Assembly (NCBI GenBank): GCA_022360095.1
Contig: JAKSDK010001037.1
Location: forward strand, 248,001 to 312,000
Length of the DNA stretch: 64,000 nucleotides
Direction of reading: 5' to 3'
Source of the DNA: Phycisphaerales bacterium
Lineage (GTDB): Bacteria; Planctomycetota; Phycisphaerae; UBA1845; UTPLA1
Shown: in pieces, positions 1 to 8,678 of the stretch
Layout: every line of letters starts with the position of its first letter
Numbering within the stretch: the stretch's first letter is position 1
Translations under genes and position numbers: made by a program
Notes under the pieces: generated by a model
Database searches by the model: none
Told to the model about the DNA's origin: nothing
Seen by the model: the letters and a program-made list of their open reading frames with translations, nothing else

Positions 1-269
1 AACACTCGTTTCAGTGGGCTTTGGGTTGTGACGTCCTAATCCCGGAGATTTCATCTTTTTATGAGTCCTTCGACGCAACGGTCGCGTGCGGACACTTCTG
101 CCCGGATGCCGGAGGATTTGGACAATCTTCACTTTTTTCGCCAGCAGGCGTTGCGCACGGCCTGTGAAACCGACTACATCAGAATATCTGAACGATGCCC
201 TCATGATTCGGTGTGCAGGGGCGTTCTGGAAATGGTCGTCGAACATCCGTTAAGCTATTATTAGTCGAG
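1..269. other. Upstream region of first sigma factor, no supported gene
   Basis: This stretch precedes the first sigma factor. A 67-codon open frame (61-264) is present, but its only upstream purine-rich stretch (GGAG near 45) is 12 bases from its ATG and the peptide shows no recognisable motif, so I do not call it. The region should hold the promoter of the sigma/kinase pair; I could not pick a convincing -35/-10 pair. Confidence 0.4.
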
Positions 270-887
270 ATGTTCGCGAGCCACTCCATTGATGACGAAA
301 TGGTCTGCGCCGCTGTTCGGGGTTCGAATTCTGATCGTGACCGAATTGTCCAGGCTCTTACGCCTCAGGTGCGCGCGATGGTTATGGTGCGACTCATGCC
401 AACACCGGCCCAGTTTCACACGATTGACGAACTTACTCAGGAATCTCTCATGGCCCTATCCGAGGGGCTGGACCGTTTGCGCCAGCCCACTGTGGAAGGG
501 CTGAAATCATTCGTGTCCAAGATCGTATCACACAAGGTGATTGATTTTCTCCGCCGTCATGATCGGGAGAAAAACCAGACGGTCGCCTCGTTGGATTCGT
601 CGCTCCATAACATGTCGGCTTCCGGCCCGCTTTGGACGCTGCTTTCGGATGGCGGTTTGTCGCCCAGCAGTGTGATCGGTCGTTCGGAACAGGCCAAATT
701 GGTGCTGACAGAATTGGCACGACTCAAGCAGACTTATCGAGAAGTCATCACGCTTGCATTTTTTGATCAATTGCCGGCGACCGAGATTGCCGAGCGAATG
801 GAGATAACACGTTCGGCAGCGTCCATGTTGTTGATCCGGGCGGTCAAGACCCTTCGGCGAAATGTGACCGGCTCCAGCAGGTGCTAG
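270..887 (+). CDS. ECF-type RNA polymerase sigma factor (pair 1)
   Basis: Probable alternative sigma factor of about 205 residues. Region 2 is seen around residues 50-105 (IDELTQESLMAL, then a helix ending KVIDFLRRHDREK), and region 4 lies at the C-terminus with the helix-turn-helix ATEIAERMEITRSAASMLL, followed by a basic helix that would contact the -35 element. I chose the ATG at 270 because the open frame before it gives an unlikely N-terminus. Three bases separate its stop from the kinase ATG at 891, so the two are surely one operon. Planctomycetes commonly pair such sigma factors with membrane kinases, which suggests that the kinase controls this sigma factor or its regulon. The exact ECF group is not assigned. 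Confidence 0.88.
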   Translation: MFASHSIDDEMVCAAVRGSNSDRDRIVQALTPQVRAMVMVRLMPTPAQFHTIDELTQESLMALSEGLDRLRQPTVEGLKSFVSKIVSHKVIDFLRRHDREKNQTVASLDSSLHNMSASGPLWTLLSDGGLSPSSVIGRSEQAKLVLTELARLKQTYREVITLAFFDQLPATEIAERMEITRSAASMLLIRAVKTLRRNVTGSSRC

Positions 888-890
888 ACC

Positions 891-3800
891 ATGCGCAAGA
901 CGACTCGTAAGAAATCGTCGCGATTCGCGGTCAACGACGTGGACTCCGCCCTTCGATCATTCTGGAGCGGGTCTTGCTCCGAATTTGAGCAACTGGTCAG
1001 TGAGAACGGGAGCAGCGAAGTTAGAATCTGCAGCTTGCTCGCCGACATCATCAAACAACCACTTGTACGCCCCGAGCCCAACGAGCGAATCGGTGATTAC
1101 ACCATCATTCGTGAGATCGGTCGCGGGGGGATGGGGGTGGTCTACGAGGCCATACAGGAACAAACGGGCAGGACCGTCGCGCTCAAGGTCGTTCGATGGT
1201 GGAGGGGAGCAAGCGAGCGCGAAGCCAAGCTCTTTCGCCGCGAAGTGGAGGCCCTGGCCCGATTGAAACACCCTAATATCGCGACGCTTTATGACGCCGG
1301 ACACACGCCTGAGGGACATCAATTCTTTGCCATGGAGCTGATTCGAGGACAGACCCTGGCCGAGCACATGGCGAAAGTCTCGGCCGATGCGGGTTACAAC
1401 GCGGCGCGCCTCACAGAGCACCTTGAGCTGTTCCGTAAAATTTGTCAGGCGATGAACTATGCACACCAGCGCGGCATCATCCATTGTGATTTGAAACCAT
1501 CGAATATCGTTCTGGATGATCGGAATGACCCCAAGGTGCTTGACTTTGGACTCGCTCGCCTGCTGGATTCCGATCGGTCGGGCAAGACGAGCATGTCCGA
1601 GACGGACAAGATTGTGGGCACGCTGAGTTACATGAGCCCGGAACAGTCGCGTGGCCGATTGCAAGAGCTTGACACCCGCAGCGACGTCTATTCGCTTGGC
1701 GTCGTTCTTTTTGAACTGCTCACCGGCGAGCGTCTCTACGGTCAAGAAAGTATGTCCTTGCCTGAGACCATCCACACCATTTGCGAGAAATCGCCGAGGA
1801 AACCCGGTGCCATCCATCGGCATCTCCGTGGTGATCTTGAGACCATCATGTTGAAAGCCCTGGAAAAGGAGCCGGATCGGAGATACCAGAGCGCGAGCGC
1901 GCTCGCCGAGGACATCGAACGGTTTCTTGGCAATCAGCCGATCTTCGCACGGAGTCCGAGTGCAACCTACCAGTTACGAAAGCTGATTTCTCGACATAAG
2001 TTGACGGCAGGCCTGATGGCCGCCTTGTTTATGATAACGACGGTTTTCGCGGTGGTCTCGGGCGTCCAGAATACGCAAATCACGGAGGAGCGAGACAAAG
2101 CCCAGTCCGAGGCCCACAAGTCCCAGCAAGCCAATGAGTTCCTGGTCAGAATGCTCACGTATGTCGGCAACGAGGAAGTCGGTCCGCGGATCGCGGTCCG
2201 GGAAATTCTCGACAAGGCTGCGTCTGGGATCGAGGTGGAGCTTGCCGACCAGCCTGAAAACCGCGCGTCTCTGCACGAAACACTCGGCCGAAGCTATCTG
2301 TCACTTCGGCTGTTCGAAGAAGCAGAAGTCCAGTTGAAATCGGCCTTCGACATACGTCGGGAAATCTTTGGAGAAAGGCACCCTCTCTTCGCTCGGTCAC
2401 TCCATCAGATGGGGCTCGGCAACTTCTTTATGGGTAAAGAAGATCTGGGTCTCGAATATCTCTATCGTGCCTACGAGCTTCGCCGGGAGTTGCTCGGAGA
2501 GCAACACGTGGACGTCGCCGAAAGCCTGACGACGATCGCAGATCGGGAACGATATCAATTGGGTCCTGCAGGCACGATTCCCATGTACGAAAACGCCCTG
2601 ACGATTCTCCGCAAATCGCCCGGCGAGGAGCGAAGAATGGCGGACGCGCTCCACAGCTATGCCAACATGCTCGTGGAATCAGGTTGGTACGAAGAGGCCG
2701 TGCCTATCCTGGACGAAACGTTGGGAATCCGCACGCAACTCTTGGGACCCGACCATTTTGAAGTGGCCCGTACTCTCAAGGATCTGGGAGAGATCTATTT
2801 TAATTGGGCAGACTACGATAAGGCCGAGTCGATCTATCGAGAGCAGATTCGGATTTTCCGGTCGGTTTTCGGCGAGAATGGAAGTCGGGACCTTGCCCAT
2901 GCCTTGAGTGATTTGGCCGGTGTGGTTCGGATCAAGGAAGATTACGCCAAAGCCGAGTCGTTCTACCAGGAGTCCATCGAGATGGAGTACAGGACGATGG
3001 GCTATTCCGCGTTGGCGCTCAACGACTACGGTAATTTTCTCTATGAGCAAGGCCGGTTTGCCGAAGCGCTGCCGCATTCCAAGACGGTTTATCGCTTGTG
3101 GTTCGGTGACTCCGAAGGGGCTCATCAGGGGAAAGGTTATGCATGCCAGAAACTCGCCAACAATCTGTTCGAGTTGGGGCACTGGGATGAAGCCGAACGG
3201 CTTTACGGCACGGCCATCAACAATTGGCGCGAACTTTATCAAGAGAGGCATCCAAGGCTGGCCAGGGGCTTGATCGGCCTGGGGCGCGTCAAACAAATCA
3301 AAGGCGACTATGACGAGGCTGAAACGCTCTTTCGGAACGCACTCCAGGTTCACAGCGCAAGGCTTGGAGAGCGAGCGCCCAGAACGGCGATGAGCATGGT
3401 CTATTTGGGGGAGATCCTTCGCATTCAGGGCAAAGCGGACGCCGAACAATTCCTGGTGGATGGGGTCAACGTGCTCCGCGAGGAACTGGGGGATCAGCAC
3501 TCAAGAGTGGCCTGGGCGCTGGCCCAACTTGCCGAACTGAAGAAGGATGAAGGCGAACTCGACGAGGCGGAAACAATGATGCTTGAAGCCCTAGAAATTG
3601 AACGCCAGCTTCCGCGCGAGAGCCATCCGTTTCTCGCAGACTACCTGGTTGGTCTGGCGGAGATCTTGATGGCTCGCGGCGATGCGGCCGGCGCCGAACC
3701 TTTGCTTCGGGAAGCTTTGAGCATCCGGCAGCATCGCTACGTGGAAGACGACTATCGAATCGCGATAGGGCAATCCGCACTTGGCAGCTGTTTGTTCATG

Positions 3801-3956
3801 CTTGGTCACTCCGAGGAAGCTGAGCCTTTGTTAAGTGCGGCCCATACGACACTTCAGACCAAGTTCGGCGATCAGCACCAAGTCACTCAGCAGGCGCACG
3901 ATCGGTTGGATGTGCTGAACAAGCGTGACGATTCAGAGAGACCGATCGACGAGTAA
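891..3956 (+). CDS. Membrane Ser/Thr protein kinase with C-terminal TPR array (pair 1)
   Basis: A PknB-like kinase of 1021 residues. The kinase domain (about 70-345) has the glycine loop GRGGMG (77-82), the VALK lysine at 99, catalytic D200 in the sequence HCDLKPSN, DFG at 218-220 and a GTLSYMSPEQ activation-loop end. The usual HRD arginine is replaced by Cys, so activation may not depend on an RD-type salt bridge. One membrane segment (about 371-391) separates this cytoplasmic part from a long C-terminal region of tetratricopeptide repeats (about 405-1000) with repeated YxEAE-type helices, which would face the periplasm and could sense a ligand or partner. It is co-transcribed with the sigma factor just upstream and has a paralogue at 47286-49835. 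Confidence 0.9.
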   Translation: MRKTTRKKSSRFAVNDVDSALRSFWSGSCSEFEQLVSENGSSEVRICSLLADIIKQPLVRPEPNERIGDYTIIREIGRGGMGVVYEAIQEQTGRTVALKVVRWWRGASEREAKLFRREVEALARLKHPNIATLYDAGHTPEGHQFFAMELIRGQTLAEHMAKVSADAGYNAARLTEHLELFRKICQAMNYAHQRGIIHCDLKPSNIVLDDRNDPKVLDFGLARLLDSDRSGKTSMSETDKIVGTLSYMSPEQSRGRLQELDTRSDVYSLGVVLFELLTGERLYGQESMSLPETIHTICEKSPRKPGAIHRHLRGDLETIMLKALEKEPDRRYQSASALAEDIERFLGNQPIFARSPSATYQLRKLISRHKLTAGLMAALFMITTVFAVVSGVQNTQITEERDKAQSEAHKSQQANEFLVRMLTYVGNEEVGPRIAVREILDKAASGIEVELADQPENRASLHETLGRSYLSLRLFEEAEVQLKSAFDIRREIFGERHPLFARSLHQMGLGNFFMGKEDLGLEYLYRAYELRRELLGEQHVDVAESLTTIADRERYQLGPAGTIPMYENALTILRKSPGEERRMADALHSYANMLVESGWYEEAVPILDETLGIRTQLLGPDHFEVARTLKDLGEIYFNWADYDKAESIYREQIRIFRSVFGENGSRDLAHALSDLAGVVRIKEDYAKAESFYQESIEMEYRTMGYSALALNDYGNFLYEQGRFAEALPHSKTVYRLWFGDSEGAHQGKGYACQKLANNLFELGHWDEAERLYGTAINNWRELYQERHPRLARGLIGLGRVKQIKGDYDEAETLFRNALQVHSARLGERAPRTAMSMVYLGEILRIQGKADAEQFLVDGVNVLREELGDQHSRVAWALAQLAELKKDEGELDEAETMMLEALEIERQLPRESHPFLADYLVGLAEILMARGDAAGAEPLLREALSIRQHRYVEDDYRIAIGQSALGSCLFMLGHSEEAEPLLSAAHTTLQTKFGDQHQVTQQAHDRLDVLNKRDDSERPIDE

Positions 3957-4072
3957 ACACCTTATCGCGGGTAAATCTACTGGATCGCCCGGACGCTACG
4001 AATTGTCGTGTTCGAGTCGATCAAGTGCATGCCGGGCTTCGGCGAAAGCACAGCCACGTCAATTCCCATCGG

Positions 4073-5398
4073 TCATACCGTTGTGGTGTGTACGGATCGA
4101 TTTTGCACGTTGGACAAATCGGACGCGAAGCGCAGAGCTTCGCTCGGGGACAGCGTTGCGGTCGTGATGCGTATGGCCGGTGGGGAGTTGAGACGGAATC
4201 GCTCCCCGGCACTGACGGCCCACCCGGCTTCAAGCAATGCCTGAACCGTCGTGGTTTCCTCCGTCACCGGCAACCACACATTGAATCCGGTCCGGCCCAT
4301 TGCCGTGATTCCCACATTCGCAAGGGCATCGATCAGGGCTTGCCGCCGTTGGGTGTATGTCTTTGCCACGGTTCGAAGATGTTTGCGAATCGAAGAGCTT
4401 GAAAGCATCACATAGGCGATGCGTTGCAGGACATGGCTTACCCATCGTCCGCCGACAATCAGCCGGTCCTGAACCCGGCTAATCGTCGTTTCGTCGCCCG
4501 TCATCAGGGCCAAGCGTAAATCAGGATTGATTGCTTTGGAAAGTGACCGGATATAAACCCATCTCGGGCGTTTCGAGTCATGAATGCAATGCAACGGCGC
4601 GTCCGTGATCAGATTCGCGTGGTCGTCTTCAATCGAGATCAGATCCGGAGCCTTGCGCAAGACTCGCCTCAACTCTCGGGCACGCGTTTCGGTCAGTGCC
4701 GAGCCGGTGGGGTTCTGACTGCGTGGTGACGTGATCAACGCCTTGGCGCCCTCTCTGCAGGCGCGTTCCAGGTCGGATGGGACGATTCCTTCTTCATCGA
4801 CGCTCACCGGCACAAGTGAATGACCAAGTGACATGACGAGGTCAAAAATGCTTCCGAAGCCCGGGTCTTCGACGGCGACTCGATCACCGGGTCGAAGATG
4901 TTCGGTAAGGATTCGTTCGATGCCGTCGAGCGCGCCGTTCATCACGCAGATTCTGCCCGGTGCGACGCCGTCGGCGGCGAAGTCTCGGACTGCGAGACGA
5001 ACCAGTTTGTCGTATTCCTGCGACTGTCCGTATAGATGAAAGGAGGTGTCGATCTTTCCGAGCACTTGCGACAAGGGTGGGAGCAGTGCGGGATCGGGAT
5101 TGCCGTCATAGAGATCACGAACACCCGGGGGGATCGCCATCGGGCGACGTGCCCCGTGCAGCGGCCGATGACTGACCATCGTGCCGCGGCGTCCTTTGGC
5201 GACAAGAACCCCTCTTGAATGCAGGGATTGATAGCTCGCCGCCACGGTGGCTGGACTGATTCCCAAGGTTTGCGCCAGTGCGCGAACCGGTGGAAGTTTC
5301 TGTCCGGGATTCAATTTGTTTTCGCGAATGGCCTGTTCAATGCTGTCTGCAATCGTGGCGGCCGTTTTGCCTCGGATATGCTTTTGCGCGTTTACCAT
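4073..5398 (-). CDS. MocR-type transcriptional regulator (GntR HTH plus aminotransferase fold)
   Basis: A 441-residue chimeric regulator. The N-terminal winged helix (about 10-75) contains IRENKLNPGQKLPPVRALAQ and LGISPATVAASY, the GntR signature. The rest is a fold-type I aminotransferase domain with SQNPTGSALTE and the PLP-lysine motif RSLSKAINPDLRLA. MocR proteins bind PLP and act as ligand-responsive activators or repressors, often on the divergent gene. Here the divergent neighbour is an EamA-family exporter, a common partner for this family, so it most likely controls that exporter through the AT-rich region between them. The ATG at 5398 is preferred over an upstream in-frame start at 5446, because the HTH begins soon after it. 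No clear terminator separates it from the kinase end at 3956, 116 bases away. Confidence 0.88.
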   Translation of the reverse strand: MVNAQKHIRGKTAATIADSIEQAIRENKLNPGQKLPPVRALAQTLGISPATVAASYQSLHSRGVLVAKGRRGTMVSHRPLHGARRPMAIPPGVRDLYDGNPDPALLPPLSQVLGKIDTSFHLYGQSQEYDKLVRLAVRDFAADGVAPGRICVMNGALDGIERILTEHLRPGDRVAVEDPGFGSIFDLVMSLGHSLVPVSVDEEGIVPSDLERACREGAKALITSPRSQNPTGSALTETRARELRRVLRKAPDLISIEDDHANLITDAPLHCIHDSKRPRWVYIRSLSKAINPDLRLALMTGDETTISRVQDRLIVGGRWVSHVLQRIAYVMLSSSSIRKHLRTVAKTYTQRRQALIDALANVGITAMGRTGFNVWLPVTEETTTVQALLEAGWAVSAGERFRLNSPPAIRITTATLSPSEALRFASDLSNVQNRSVHTTTV

Positions 5399-5525
5399 CT
5401 TTTTTGTGCTAGTACGAAATTGAAATATAACTTTGTGAGCCGGCACGGATTATGCCGTTTGTGTTTCTCCGAAGAATCATGTCTGTTATTTGTTTTTGGA
5501 TTTGTTGACGCACGTTTATCGTTTC

Positions 5526-5567
5526 AACTATATTTGTAATAGTTATAATTCATTATTGTACTATAAC
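5526..5567. promoter_or_regulatory. Candidate MocR operator repeats in the divergent intergenic region
   Basis: The 226-base space between the MocR gene and the EamA gene is markedly AT-rich. It holds the inverted pair AACTAT (5526-5531) and ATAGTT (5539-5544), then GTTATA (5542-5547) and TATAAC (5562-5567). Read another way, ACTATA occurs twice as a direct repeat (5527-5532 and 5560-5565) with a reversed copy between. MocR regulators commonly bind such short repeats. Binding is inferred, not shown. Confidence 0.45.
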
Positions 5568-5624
5568 AAAATTTGATTTGCGATGCAAGCAGAAACAAAT
5601 TTTTCCATGGGATCCGTTTGAGCC

Positions 5625-6629
5625 GTGTCTGCTGAGAACCAAAAGTCGTCGCCCTCTTTGATCCTCGTGGTGGCCGCGTTCGGTGTGGTGTACCTCGTCT
5701 GGGGTTCCACGTATCTGGCGATCCTGTTCGCGATCGAAACGATTCCTCCGTTCCTCATGAGCGGCACTCGTTATGTGGTTGCCGGGATTCTTCTATATGC
5801 CTTCACGCGGCCTCGAACATCGGAACGCCTGACCATCAAGAACTGGTTGGCGGCAGGATCGATCGGGTGCCTTATGCTTCTCGGCGGCAATGGGCTTGTA
5901 TGTTGGGCGGAGCAATCCGTCCCATCAGGCCTGGCCGCGCTGATGATCGCCACGGTGCCGCTGTGGATGGTCACGCTGAATTGGTTGTTCTTCAAAGGAG
6001 CAAGACCGACGGCAGCCATTATTCTTGGATTGGTTCTGGGGCTGATCGGACTCTTCGTGCTCATCGGCCCCGGAAGTATCGGTGGCGAGCCCGTTGATTC
6101 TTGGGGCGCCATTGCGCTGATGTCCGCCTGTGTCTTCTGGTCGCTCGGCTCCCTCCATTCCCGACATGCACATTTGCCGCGTTCGACCTTTCTTGCGACG
6201 TCCATGGAAATGCTGATGGGCGGAGTGGCCTTGCTGACGGTCGGCGTTTTGACGGGGGAATGGCCGAAGTTGGACGTTGCCGCCGTCTCGCTCAAGTCCT
6301 GTCTTGCACTGGGTTATCTGATTGTGTTCGGTGCGATCCTGGCCTTGACGGCCTACAAGTGGCTCCTGCAAGTCAGTACGCCGGCCCGCGTTTCCACCTA
6401 TGCTTACGTCAATCCGGTGATTGCCGTGTTGCTCGGCACTGCATTCGCCGGCGAGGCGCTGACCGCGCGCATTTTCTTTGCCGCAGCGGTCATCGTGACG
6501 GCGGTGATTATCATCACATCGAGCGCACGACGTACTAAGCCGACCGTCGTTCGTCAGACCTACTCCGTCTGTGACTCCAATGACGGTGTTTCTCAATGCC
6601 TTGAGTCAGCCGTGTGTAAGCAAACCTGA
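5625..6629 (+). CDS. EamA/DMT-family transporter, RhtA-like exporter
   Basis: A 334-residue inner-membrane protein with about ten hydrophobic helices arranged as two EamA halves. The first half starts YLVWGSTYLAILFAIETIPP, typical of the drug/metabolite transporter superfamily, and the second half repeats the pattern around residues 160-295. Family members export amino acids and other small metabolites; the substrate here cannot be read from sequence. The gene uses GTG at 5625, since the nearby ATG at 5606 runs into a stop after four codons. It is transcribed divergently from the MocR regulator, its likely controller. The last 40 residues are hydrophilic and unlike the family. Confidence 0.88.
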   Translation: MSAENQKSSPSLILVVAAFGVVYLVWGSTYLAILFAIETIPPFLMSGTRYVVAGILLYAFTRPRTSERLTIKNWLAAGSIGCLMLLGGNGLVCWAEQSVPSGLAALMIATVPLWMVTLNWLFFKGARPTAAIILGLVLGLIGLFVLIGPGSIGGEPVDSWGAIALMSACVFWSLGSLHSRHAHLPRSTFLATSMEMLMGGVALLTVGVLTGEWPKLDVAAVSLKSCLALGYLIVFGAILALTAYKWLLQVSTPARVSTYAYVNPVIAVLLGTAFAGEALTARIFFAAAVIVTAVIIITSSARRTKPTVVRQTYSVCDSNDGVSQCLESAVCKQT

Positions 6630-6636
6630 ACGGTGA

Positions 6637-6712
6637 GTGGCATGGCCAAGCGGAGCGAGGCCATGCTTTCACTTGTGCCTCGACATGGCCGCGCTCCGCT
6701 TGGCCATGCCAC
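6637..6712. repeat. Long perfect hairpin between convergent genes
   Basis: Arms 6637-6657 and 6692-6712 are perfectly complementary over 21 bases, and an inner pair GGCCATG (6659-6665) and CATGGCC (6684-6690) extends the stem, leaving an 18-base loop. It lies between the converging EamA and PhoH-like genes, so it could act as a two-way transcription terminator, although it lacks a long T run. Its length and perfection also fit a dispersed intergenic repeat. Confidence 0.75.
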
Positions 6713-6780
6713 CCCGTCTCTTGTAGGCCAGATTTCGCCCGCCTTTGTTTACGATATGTGCGGGGCTCTGATATCGGGAA

Positions 6781-8082
6781 TTACAACAGGTTTGCCGCCA
6801 ATTCCGCCAGTGAGCTGCGTTCTCCCTTTCGCAGCGAGACGTGGGCTGCAGGCGGTTGTGACCGGAATCGCTTCATGAGATACGAGAATCCGTTGCTGTT
6901 CGAATCCACGTAGGGATTGTCGATTTGATCGGGATCTCCGGTGAGCACGACCTTCGAGCCCTGGCCGATTCGCGTGATGACCGTTTTGACCTCAAGGGGC
7001 GTCAGGTTTTGCGCTTCGTCGATGACGACAAATCTTTTTGAGATGCTACGGCCTCGGATGTAGGTCAGAGGTTGAATCTCGACGAGTCCGGACCCAAGCA
7101 ATGCGGCGGAATCTCGATAACCACGGATTGCTCCCCGGCTGTCCATGAGGAAGTCGATCGTGTCCACGATCGGTTTCATCCAGGGTTCGAGTTTGTTTTC
7201 GATTTGACCCGGCAGAAAGCCAAGGTCTCGGCCCAGTGGCACAATGGGACGAGCCACGAGAGTCCCACGATAGAGCTTCCGTTCCAATGTCGTATAGACC
7301 GCCGCCGCCATGGCAAGGAGCGTTTTGCCCGTGCCGGCTCTGCCCATCAAGGTGACCAGCTGGATGCGTTCATCGAGCAGGGCATCCAAGGCGTAGTATT
7401 GCTCTTTGTTCCTTGGGCGAATACCGCACAGGCCGTTTTCAGGGGTCTGAAGTGCGATCAGTTTTCGACCTTCAGGATCGACGCGGCCGAGCATCGTGTT
7501 TTTCTCGTTTCCGCGCGTCTGCATCAGCGCATATTCGTTTGGGGCTCTCTGGCCGTTGGGCAAATCGATCTCGCCGTGACGCCTGAAGTCCTCCATGACC
7601 TCAGGCTCCAAGACCAGCTCCCACGCACCTGTCTCCAAATCGGAGAGTCGGACATGATCTGACTCATAGTCTTCCGTATGCAGGCCGAGGACGTCGGCGC
7701 GAATCCTCAGGTTGATATCCTTCGTGACGATGGTGACGGGCGTGTTCGGCTCGGCTTTCTGCAGGTCGTCGGCTGCGCGAAGGATTTCCGTGTCTCCATT
7801 GGCCCTTCCACCGATCGCCGACTTGTTGGGGTCGCAATAGACTCTAAGCATGCCGCCGTTCGGCAGGGCAATGCCTCGGACCAGGCTTTGTTCCCCCCGC
7901 AAGGCATCAAGCCTTCGCGCGACTGCTCGAGCGTTGTAGCCGCGGTCAGTCATTTCCTTCTTGAAACGATCGATCTCTTCAATCACGCCGATCGGGATGA
8001 CCACCGTGTTGTCAGCGAAGCTGAAAATCGAGGCGGGATCGTGCAGCAGGATGTTGGCGTCGAGGACGTAGTTCTTCCCCAT
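6781..8082 (-). CDS. PhoH-family ATPase with N-terminal PIN domain (YlaK/PhoH2 type)
   Basis: A 433-residue protein of the PIN-PhoH type, which in known members couples an RNase-like PIN domain to an RNA-helicase-like ATPase. The PIN domain (about 1-150) begins YVLDANILLHDP and keeps the expected acidic residues (D8, the EEID at 35-38, a GDTEI at 96-100). The PhoH ATPase half has the Walker A motif GRAGTGKT at 247-254 and Walker B FVVIDEAQN about 100 residues later. Length matches the family. The start at 8082 puts the PIN motif at the usual distance from the N-terminus. It is convergent with the EamA gene and lies after the deaminase gene on the same strand, 59 bases away. Confidence 0.93.
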   Translation of the reverse strand: MGKNYVLDANILLHDPASIFSFADNTVVIPIGVIEEIDRFKKEMTDRGYNARAVARRLDALRGEQSLVRGIALPNGGMLRVYCDPNKSAIGGRANGDTEILRAADDLQKAEPNTPVTIVTKDINLRIRADVLGLHTEDYESDHVRLSDLETGAWELVLEPEVMEDFRRHGEIDLPNGQRAPNEYALMQTRGNEKNTMLGRVDPEGRKLIALQTPENGLCGIRPRNKEQYYALDALLDERIQLVTLMGRAGTGKTLLAMAAAVYTTLERKLYRGTLVARPIVPLGRDLGFLPGQIENKLEPWMKPIVDTIDFLMDSRGAIRGYRDSAALLGSGLVEIQPLTYIRGRSISKRFVVIDEAQNLTPLEVKTVITRIGQGSKVVLTGDPDQIDNPYVDSNSNGFSYLMKRFRSQPPAAHVSLRKGERSSLAELAANLL

Positions 8083-8141
8083 GCGGCGGGAGTATAGCAG
8101 CCGTCCTCAATTCGACAAGTAACAGACAAGAACAGATGCGA

Positions 8142-8579
8142 TCAGACGCCGATGTCCTCGTTCCAGAGTTCGGGTTTGTCGCGAATGAAGTCGGACATCA
8201 GCCGTATGCAATCCTGATTGTCCAGGATCACAACATCCACACCACGGTGTCGCAAATAATCTTCCGGACCTTGGAAGGTCTTGTTTTCTCCAATGACAAC
8301 CTTGGGAATCTTGTAAAGCAGGGCGGTACCGCTACACATGTCACAAGGGCTGAGCGTGGAATACAGCGTTGATCGTTGGTAATCCCCGGCCTTGAGGCGA
8401 CCGGCGTTTTCCAGGCAGTCCATTTCGGCGTGCAGAATGGCGCTGCCTTTCTGAACGCGACGGTTGTGGCCTCGACCGACGATTCGTCCGTCGATGACCA
8501 GTACCGAGCCGATGGGGATGCCGCCTTCGGCGAGTCCCGCCCGAGCTTCCTCGATTGCAGCTTGCATGAATGCATCCAC
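8142..8579 (-). CDS. Cytosine-deaminase-like zinc enzyme (yeast Fcy1 type)
   Basis: A 145-residue member of the cytidine deaminase fold. Zinc and catalytic residues are H50 and E52 in the HAE motif and C79 and C82 in SPCDMC. The flanking sequence (GRGHNRRVQKGSAILHAEM, then YSTLSPCDMC, and an ending of ELWNEDIG) resembles the yeast cytosine deaminase group much more than tRNA adenosine deaminases, so a free-base pyrimidine (or similar) substrate is likely. I chose GTG at 8579 because AAGGAG lies just before it at good spacing; ATG at 8567 is the alternative. The substrate assignment is an inference from motif similarity. It is divergent from the DNA glycosylase gene. Confidence 0.82.
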   Translation of the reverse strand: MDAFMQAAIEEARAGLAEGGIPIGSVLVIDGRIVGRGHNRRVQKGSAILHAEMDCLENAGRLKAGDYQRSTLYSTLSPCDMCSGTALLYKIPKVVIGENKTFQGPEDYLRHRGVDVVILDNQDCIRLMSDFIRDKPELWNEDIGV

Positions 8580-8678
8580 AGTGTTCTCCTTGAAGCCGCG
8601 TTGTGGCTTCACGGCAGCTTAACCGCCACAGCTTTCACGCGGACAATTTTGTCGCGTTTCGTCATATAATCGCATCCT

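Noticed and set aside
61-264. Open frame of 67 codons before sigma factor 1
   Set aside because: No well-placed ribosome site, no motif, and it lies in the region expected to be a promoter.
957-1823. Long antisense open frame inside kinase 1
   Set aside because: It lies wholly opposite the kinase domain, whose motifs are complete.
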